This document shows, piece by piece, positions 51,456 through 56,293 of a DNA stretch of 56,293 nt. This DNA comes from Firmicutes bacterium UBA4996. Lineage in GTDB: Bacteria > Bacillota > Limnochordia > Darwinibacteriales > Darwinibacteriaceae. The stretch's first letter is position 1. Each line of letters starts with the position of its first letter. The stretch covers positions 491-56,783 of the forward strand of contig DGYW01000071.1 in the NCBI GenBank assembly GCA_002396805.1, written 5' to 3'. A model generated the notes under the pieces. It ran no database searches. It worked only from the letters and a program-made list of their open reading frames with translations, and was not told where the DNA came from. The translations under genes were made by a program, and so were the position numbers.

Positions 51456-52637
51456 ATGGCCAAAAAGTCAATTTCGGACATTAATGTACACGGACAAAGA
51501 GTGCTAATGCGGGTAGATTTTAACGTCCCCATGCAAGATGGCGCCATTACTGATGATAAAAGAATCAGAGCAGCCTTGCCCAGTATTCAACACGTGGTGA
51601 AGCAAGGTGGCAAAGTTATTCTCATGTCTCACTTTGGACGCCCTAAGGGCAAGGTAGTTGAGGAGTTTCGACTAGATCCCATTGCCAAACGACTTGGAGA
51701 ACTTCTAGGTCAGCCTGTCCAAAAGGCTAATGATTGCATTGGACCAGAAGTAGCAAAACAGGTAGCTGCTCTACAACCTGGTGACGTGCTCTTGTTGGAG
51801 AATGTGCGTTTCTACGCCGAAGAAGAGCAAAACGCTCCGGAGTTTGCTAAAGCTCTAGCTGAACTTGGCGATATTTTTGTTAACGATGCCTTTGGAACAG
51901 CTCACCGTGCCCATGCTTCAACAACCGGTGTTGCTGATTATTTGCCAGCAGTTTCTGGTTTTCTCATGGAAAAGGAACTGGAGTTTTTAGGTAATGCAGT
52001 CGAAGACCCCAAACGCCCCTTTGTTGCGATTTTAGGTGGAGCCAAGGTCAAAGACAAGATCGCCGTGATCGAGTCCTTGCTTAGTAAGGTGGACAGCTTG
52101 ATTATTGGTGGCGGGATGGCCTACACGTTCTTGAAGGCTCAAGGTCATGAAATCGGTAAGTCATTACTAGACGCAGAACGTTTAGACTTTTGCCGGGATA
52201 TTATGACTAAGGCCGAACAGGCGGGAGTAGAGTTGCTGCTTCCAGTAGATATTGTTGTCGCCAATGAATTTAGTGCTGATGCTGAACATAAGGTGGTCGG
52301 TGCCACAGAAATTCCTAGTGACTGGGAAGGGCTCGACATTGGTCCGAAGACAACACAGCTGTTTGCCAGCACAGTCCAAAAGGCCGGAACAGTGGTATGG
52401 AATGGCCCCATGGGTGTATTTGAGTTCCCCGCTTTTGCCAACGGAACCAAGGGTGTGGCCCAAGCGTTAGCCGATTCTTCCGCAGTGACAGTAATCGGGG
52501 GAGGAGACTCGGCTGCCGCTGTTGAACAAATGGGTCTAGCGGCAAAAATGACTCATGTCTCCACCGGTGGTGGTGCTTCTCTAGAATTCTTAGAAGGTAA
52601 GGTTCTGCCAGGTGTGGCCGCTTTAAATGATAAATAG
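51456..52637 (+). CDS. pgk: Phosphoglycerate kinase
   Basis: Pgk makes ATP from 1,3-bisphosphoglycerate. Signature blocks are VLMRVDFNVPMQDG, LMSHFGRPKGK, LLLENVRFYAEEEQN, FVNDAFGTAHRAHAST, FVAILGGAKVKDKI, TVVWNGPMGVFE and VIGGGDSAAAVEQMG. Length is 393 residues from ATG 51456, which follows AGGAGGA. The frame is open to 51417, inside the hairpin, without a usable start signal. tpiA follows 10 bases downstream. Confidence 0.97.
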   Translation: MAKKSISDINVHGQRVLMRVDFNVPMQDGAITDDKRIRAALPSIQHVVKQGGKVILMSHFGRPKGKVVEEFRLDPIAKRLGELLGQPVQKANDCIGPEVAKQVAALQPGDVLLLENVRFYAEEEQNAPEFAKALAELGDIFVNDAFGTAHRAHASTTGVADYLPAVSGFLMEKELEFLGNAVEDPKRPFVAILGGAKVKDKIAVIESLLSKVDSLIIGGGMAYTFLKAQGHEIGKSLLDAERLDFCRDIMTKAEQAGVELLLPVDIVVANEFSADAEHKVVGATEIPSDWEGLDIGPKTTQLFASTVQKAGTVVWNGPMGVFEFPAFANGTKGVAQALADSSAVTVIGGGDSAAAVEQMGLAAKMTHVSTGGGASLEFLEGKVLPGVAALNDK

Positions 52638-52647
52638 AGGTGAAAAT

Positions 52648-53391
52648 ATGCGCACTCCAATTATTGCAGGAAACTGGAAGATGCACAAAACTATAGGTGA
52701 AGCCATTGAAACCTGTCGTCAATTAGATGAACTGGTTGCCAATAGTCCCGTAGAAGTAGTTGTATGTGCCCCTTTTACAGCCCTTTCTGCGCTTAATGCA
52801 CTAGGTTTAAATAAGGTAAAGATCGGTGCTCAAAACATGTATTTTGCTGACCAAGGCGCCTACACTGGGGAGATCTCCCCTGGAATGCTGGTGGATGCTG
52901 GTTGTCAGTACGTAATTCTCGGGCACTCGGAGCGTCGGGAAATTTTTAAAGAAGATGACGAACTAATCAACAAAAAAGTTCTTAAGGCATTAGAAGTGGG
53001 ACTAAGACCCATCCTCTGTGTTGGTGAAACACTGGCCCAAAGAAAAGCGGGTGACACTGAGCAAGTGGTAGTGGATCAAACCACCAAGGCTCTAGCTGGA
53101 GTAGCACCAGAGCAGGTTGTGGAAGTCGTTGTTGCCTATGAACCGATTTGGGCTATTGGTACTGGGGAGACCTCCGATGGTGATGACGCTAATCAGGTGA
53201 TTAGCACAATCCGTCAAACCCTTGCGAAGCTTTATGGTGCTGAACTAGCCGAGCAGGTACGGATTCAGTACGGTGGCAGTGTGAAACCTGGAAACATCGC
53301 AGAATTCATGGGACAATCAGATATAGATGGAGCGCTAGTAGGTGGGGCCAGCCTAAAAGTCCAAGACTTCGTTGGCATCATTGAGTACTAG
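52648..53391 (+). CDS. tpiA: Triose-phosphate isomerase
   Basis: TpiA interconverts dihydroxyacetone phosphate and glyceraldehyde 3-phosphate. The active-site residues are visible: Asn and Lys in IIAGNWKMHKT, His in ILGHSERREIF, Glu in AYEPIWAIGTGETS, with the phosphate-binding IQYGGSVKPGN and GALVGGASLK. Length is 247 residues. ATG 52648 is preceded by AGAGGTG; an in-frame ATG at 52627 lies inside pgk. It sits 11 bases before gpmI. Confidence 0.97.
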   Translation: MRTPIIAGNWKMHKTIGEAIETCRQLDELVANSPVEVVVCAPFTALSALNALGLNKVKIGAQNMYFADQGAYTGEISPGMLVDAGCQYVILGHSERREIFKEDDELINKKVLKALEVGLRPILCVGETLAQRKAGDTEQVVVDQTTKALAGVAPEQVVEVVVAYEPIWAIGTGETSDGDDANQVISTIRQTLAKLYGAELAEQVRIQYGGSVKPGNIAEFMGQSDIDGALVGGASLKVQDFVGIIEY

Positions 53392-53402
53392 AGGTGAGCG
53401 TC

Positions 53403-54938
53403 ATGAAAAAACCAGTAGCACTAATTGTTCTGGATGGTTTTGGAATAAGCGACAGCACGGTCGGTAACGCTATTCTGGCTGCTCAGACCCCTACGATTGA
53501 TTGGCTGAACAAGAATGCACCACATAGCACTCTGTCTGCTTCAGGTGGTAGCGTTGGCTTAATGGATGGACAAATGGGTGATTCTAATGTTGGTCACTTA
53601 AACCTTGGGGCAGGACGAATCGTCTACCAAGACGTTGTTCGAATATCGAAAGCGATCAAAGATGGTGATTTCTTCGAGAACGATGCCTTAGTGGCCGCCA
53701 TGGAACATCCTCTCAACACTGGCGGTGCACTTCACCTCATGGGATTAGTCTCTCCCGGTGGAGTTCACAGTCATACTGAGCATCTGTATGCATTGTTACA
53801 GATGGCGAAAGACAGAGGTCTAACCAAGGTGTACGTTCACGCCTTTTTGGATGGCCGTGACGTACCGCCGAGCAGTGCGGATCAGTACCTGGCCGATTTA
53901 GAAAAGGAAATTCAACGCATTGGGGTGGGGCAAATCGCCTCCATTTCCGGTCGCTACTACGCCATGGACCGTGATAAGCGTTGGGAACGGGTGGTTCAAG
54001 CCTACAAAGCCTTATTAGGCCAAGGGCGGACTGCACCAGATAGTGTCACTGCGATCGCCCAAGCCTACGATCAAGGGGAGACCGACGAATTCGTGGTTCC
54101 TATTGTGATTACCGATCAAGGTCGAGCTGTCGGACCCATTCAAGATGGCGATAGCGTGCTTTTCTTTAATTTCCGTGCAGATCGGGCCAGGGAGATTACC
54201 TGGGCTTTTGTTAACGAGGATTTTGACGGCTTCGATCGCGGAAAACAACTAGATGTGTTATTTACTACCATGACTCAGTATGATGCCCTATTGGATGTAC
54301 CTTTTGCCTTTAGTCCCCAAGACCTCAAAAACACCTTGGGTGAATATGTGGCTGGCTTAGGCAAAACTCAATTGCGGATCGCAGAAACAGAGAAATACGC
54401 CCACGTAACCTTCTTCTTCAATGGAGGTGTGGAAGAACCCAATCCTGGTGAAGAACGCATCTTAGTTCCTTCTCCCAAGGTGCCCACTTATGACTTGCAA
54501 CCAGAGATGAGTGCGCCCGAGGTAACGGAGCAGGTAGTTCTGGCCATCAAGCGTGGGGTATATGATCTAATTGTGCTTAACTACGCCAACTGTGACATGG
54601 TTGGTCATACGGGCGTATTCGAAGCGGCCGTTCAGGCTGTTGAAGCAGTCGATACAGGTTTAGATAAGGTGCTCGCAGCGCTTAAGGAACAAGAGGGTAT
54701 GGCTCTGATCGTTGCCGATCATGGCAATGCAGAGCAGATGGTCGATCCAGACACAGGAGAGGCCCACACCGCCCATACTACCAATTTAGTTCCAGTATGG
54801 CTCTTTAATGCTCCGACCGGATATGGGGTTAAGCCAGGCATCTTGGCGGATATGGCACCTTCGTTGCTAGAGTTGATGAATCTTCCCCAACCAGCAGAAA
54901 TGACTGGGGAAAGCATAATTGTGAAGGAGGAAGTTTAG
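53403..54938 (+). CDS. gpmI: Cofactor-independent phosphoglycerate mutase
   Basis: GpmI converts 3- to 2-phosphoglycerate using two Mn ions and a phosphoserine. Its marks are KPVALIVLDGFGISDSTVGN, the phosphoserine loop MDGQMGDSNVGHLNLGAG, GVHSHTEHLYAL, FLDGRDVPPSSAD, NFRADRAREIT, NYANCDMVGHTG and VADHGNAEQM. Length is 511 residues. ATG 53403 follows GAGGTGA. It ends directly before the eno ATG, with the eno SD inside its last codons. Confidence 0.97.
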   Translation: MKKPVALIVLDGFGISDSTVGNAILAAQTPTIDWLNKNAPHSTLSASGGSVGLMDGQMGDSNVGHLNLGAGRIVYQDVVRISKAIKDGDFFENDALVAAMEHPLNTGGALHLMGLVSPGGVHSHTEHLYALLQMAKDRGLTKVYVHAFLDGRDVPPSSADQYLADLEKEIQRIGVGQIASISGRYYAMDRDKRWERVVQAYKALLGQGRTAPDSVTAIAQAYDQGETDEFVVPIVITDQGRAVGPIQDGDSVLFFNFRADRAREITWAFVNEDFDGFDRGKQLDVLFTTMTQYDALLDVPFAFSPQDLKNTLGEYVAGLGKTQLRIAETEKYAHVTFFFNGGVEEPNPGEERILVPSPKVPTYDLQPEMSAPEVTEQVVLAIKRGVYDLIVLNYANCDMVGHTGVFEAAVQAVEAVDTGLDKVLAALKEQEGMALIVADHGNAEQMVDPDTGEAHTAHTTNLVPVWLFNAPTGYGVKPGILADMAPSLLELMNLPQPAEMTGESIIVKEEV

Positions 54939-56222
54939 ATGATTATTAATGGTGTAATAGCACGGGAAGTCCTGGACTCCCGTGGTAATCCCACAGTAGA
55001 GGTAGAAGTATTCTTAGTTGATGGTGCTAGTGGTCGGGCAATTGTTCCTTCCGGCGCTTCTACCGGTGCCTTTGAAGCAGTAGAGTTACGTGATGGTGAC
55101 AAGAGTCGCTACCTCGGAAAAGGTGTTCAACAAGCCGTCAAGAACGTAGAAGAAATCATTGCTCCTGAGATTATTGGTCTCGATGCAAGTGACCAGATTG
55201 CCATTGACCAAATCATGATTGACCTCGATGGTACTCCCAATAAGGGCAAACTCGGCGCTAACGCCATCCTAGGAGTATCCTTGGCTGTGGCTCGTGCCGC
55301 TGCTAATTCTCTTGGTCTACCTTTGTACCGTTACATTGGTGGCGTTGGTGGTTATCAGCTACCAGTACCTATGATGAATATTCTCAATGGTGGAGAGCAC
55401 GCGGATAATAATGTAGACATTCAAGAGTTCATGGTTATGCCAGTTGGTGCCAAGAGCTGGAAAGAAGCTCTAAGAATGGGTGCGGAAATCTTCCACAGCC
55501 TCAGAGCAGTATTGCAAGGCAAAGGCTTAAACACCGCTGTTGGTGACGAGGGTGGCTTTGCCCCTAATCTTCAATCTAACGAAGAGGCTATTCAGGTCAT
55601 TATTGAAGCCATCGAAAAGGCCGGTTACAAACCTGGTGAAGATGTATTTATCGCCCTAGACGTAGCCGCTACCGAAATGTTTAAAGATGGCAAGTACCAT
55701 CTCACTGGTGAAGGCAAAGTCCTTGGCACGGATGAAATGATTGCCTACTATGAAGAGCTTGTGAATAAATATCCTATCATCTCCATTGAAGACGCTCTCA
55801 GTGAAGATGAGTGGGACGGATGGAAAAAACTCACTGAAGTTTTAGGTGATAAGGTGCAACTAGTTGGTGATGACCTCTTTGTTACTAACACAGAGCGTTT
55901 GAAGACCGGTATTGAACGTGAAATCGCCAATTCGATCCTAATTAAGGTAAATCAGATCGGTACCCTAACCGAAACCCTCAACGCCATTGAAATGGCTAAG
56001 CGTGCCGGTTACACCGCAGTGATTTCTCACCGTTCTGGTGAAAGCGAAGATACCACTATCGCAGACCTTGTGGTAGCTACCAACGCCGGTCAAATCAAGA
56101 CTGGTGCGCCTAGCAGAACCGACAGAGTAGCCAAGTACAACCAGTTGCTGCGTATTGAAGAAGAACTGGACTTCACCGCTGACTATCCTGGTCGCACTGC
56201 GTTTTATAACATCAAAAAATAA
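54939..56222 (+). CDS. eno: Enolase
   Basis: Enolase converts 2-phosphoglycerate to phosphoenolpyruvate. Key motifs are REVLDSRGNPTVEVEV, VPSGASTGAFEAVELRDGD, MNILNGGEHADNNVDIQEFM, the catalytic Glu in VGDEGGFAPNL, the metal ligands in ISIEDAL and LVGDDLFVTN, and the signature ILIKVNQIGTLTET. AVISHRSGESEDT follows. Length is 427 residues. It is the last gene of the cggR operon, and a terminator follows within 16 bases. Confidence 0.97.
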   Translation: MIINGVIAREVLDSRGNPTVEVEVFLVDGASGRAIVPSGASTGAFEAVELRDGDKSRYLGKGVQQAVKNVEEIIAPEIIGLDASDQIAIDQIMIDLDGTPNKGKLGANAILGVSLAVARAAANSLGLPLYRYIGGVGGYQLPVPMMNILNGGEHADNNVDIQEFMVMPVGAKSWKEALRMGAEIFHSLRAVLQGKGLNTAVGDEGGFAPNLQSNEEAIQVIIEAIEKAGYKPGEDVFIALDVAATEMFKDGKYHLTGEGKVLGTDEMIAYYEELVNKYPIISIEDALSEDEWDGWKKLTEVLGDKVQLVGDDLFVTNTERLKTGIEREIANSILIKVNQIGTLTETLNAIEMAKRAGYTAVISHRSGESEDTTIADLVVATNAGQIKTGAPSRTDRVAKYNQLLRIEEELDFTADYPGRTAFYNIKK

Positions 56223-56237
56223 ATTCTCAGAAACGGA

Positions 56238-56267
56238 CGGCTAGCCTAATGGTTAGCCGTTTTCTTA
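56238..56267 (+). terminator. Terminator of the cggR-eno operon
   Basis: A 9-bp stem (56239-56247 with 56252-56260, one G-T wobble) with a TAAT loop is followed by TTTTCTT. It lies 16 bases after the eno stop. Confidence 0.88.
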
Positions 56268-56293
56268 CCTAACGCTTGCTTGCCAACTCACAC

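Noticed and set aside
52315..52722. 135-residue minus-strand open frame over pgk/tpiA
   Set aside because: Runs antisense to two conserved glycolytic genes and has no recognisable motif.
1..56293. tRNA, rRNA, CRISPR, insertion sequence or prophage
   Set aside because: No cloverleaf, regularly spaced repeat, transposase, integrase or phage structural gene was seen on either strand.

Overview
The window comes from a low-to-mid GC, Gram-positive-type spore former, most likely a deep-branching member of the Bacillota (Clostridia- or Limnochordia-like; inferred from gene content, not proven). Pointers are the cdaA-cdaR-glmM locus, the cggR-gapA-pgk-tpiA-gpmI-eno operon, whiA and yvcK (glmR), AddAB-type recombination nuclease, the spore-cortex amidase CwlD, strong Shine-Dalgarno sites with many GTG/TTG starts, and sigma-A-like promoters. 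No tRNA, rRNA, CRISPR array, insertion sequence or prophage gene was found. Nearly all the DNA is coding and no gap exceeds 300 bases.

Layout. 1-8.9 kb: tex (minus strand, its last base or so lies outside the window), yigZ, a flavin reductase, a TPM (YgcG-like) and LemA envelope pair, an unusual RING-finger/membrane/mini solute-binding protein, rnhA, an unrecognised helical protein, then queG and a NifU-C protein on the minus strand. 9-11.6 kb: selO (minus), the remains of a second nucleotidyltransferase gene, and an intact mntA-hepT toxin-antitoxin pair. 11.6-29.3 kb is a long plus-strand run: ribokinase, Ski2-like helicase, HAD phosphatase, AddB/RexB-like and AddA nuclease-helicase subunits, the YmfF/YmfH M16 pair, 5-formyl-THF cyclo-ligase, glpK-glpP-deoC, a LolA-like/TPR secreted protein and an RsmC-like methyltransferase. 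29.3-33.3 kb: cwlD, an ADP-dependent sugar kinase, a flavodoxin-like protein and a class V aminotransferase. 33.3-41.1 kb: cdaA-cdaR-glmM-acpS-nnr-alr, a membrane-anchored DOMON-like protein, and a DnaD-like/DnaC-like primosome pair. 41.1-43.3 kb: a polar amino acid ABC importer (minus). 43.4-49.2 kb: nagA-nagB-PHP-yvcK-vanW-whiA. 49.3-56.3 kb: cggR and the complete lower glycolytic operon, closed by a terminator.

The second half has a metabolic theme. Amino-sugar breakdown (nagAB), UDP-GlcNAc-linked control (yvcK/glmR), amino-sugar and peptidoglycan precursor supply (glmM, alr, cdaAR) and triose glycolysis lie within about 23 kb. A textbook-spaced tandem CggR operator precedes cggR. An archaeal-type ADP-dependent kinase lies on the same strand.

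Most unusual items: the RING-TM-mini-SBP fusion; the decayed nucleotidyltransferase beside mntA-hepT; Fe-S cysteine motifs in both AddA and a Walker-less AddB; a hairpin whose stem holds a perfect ribosome-binding site between nfu and queG; and the nagAB-PHP-yvcK-vanW-whiA arrangement without rapZ.
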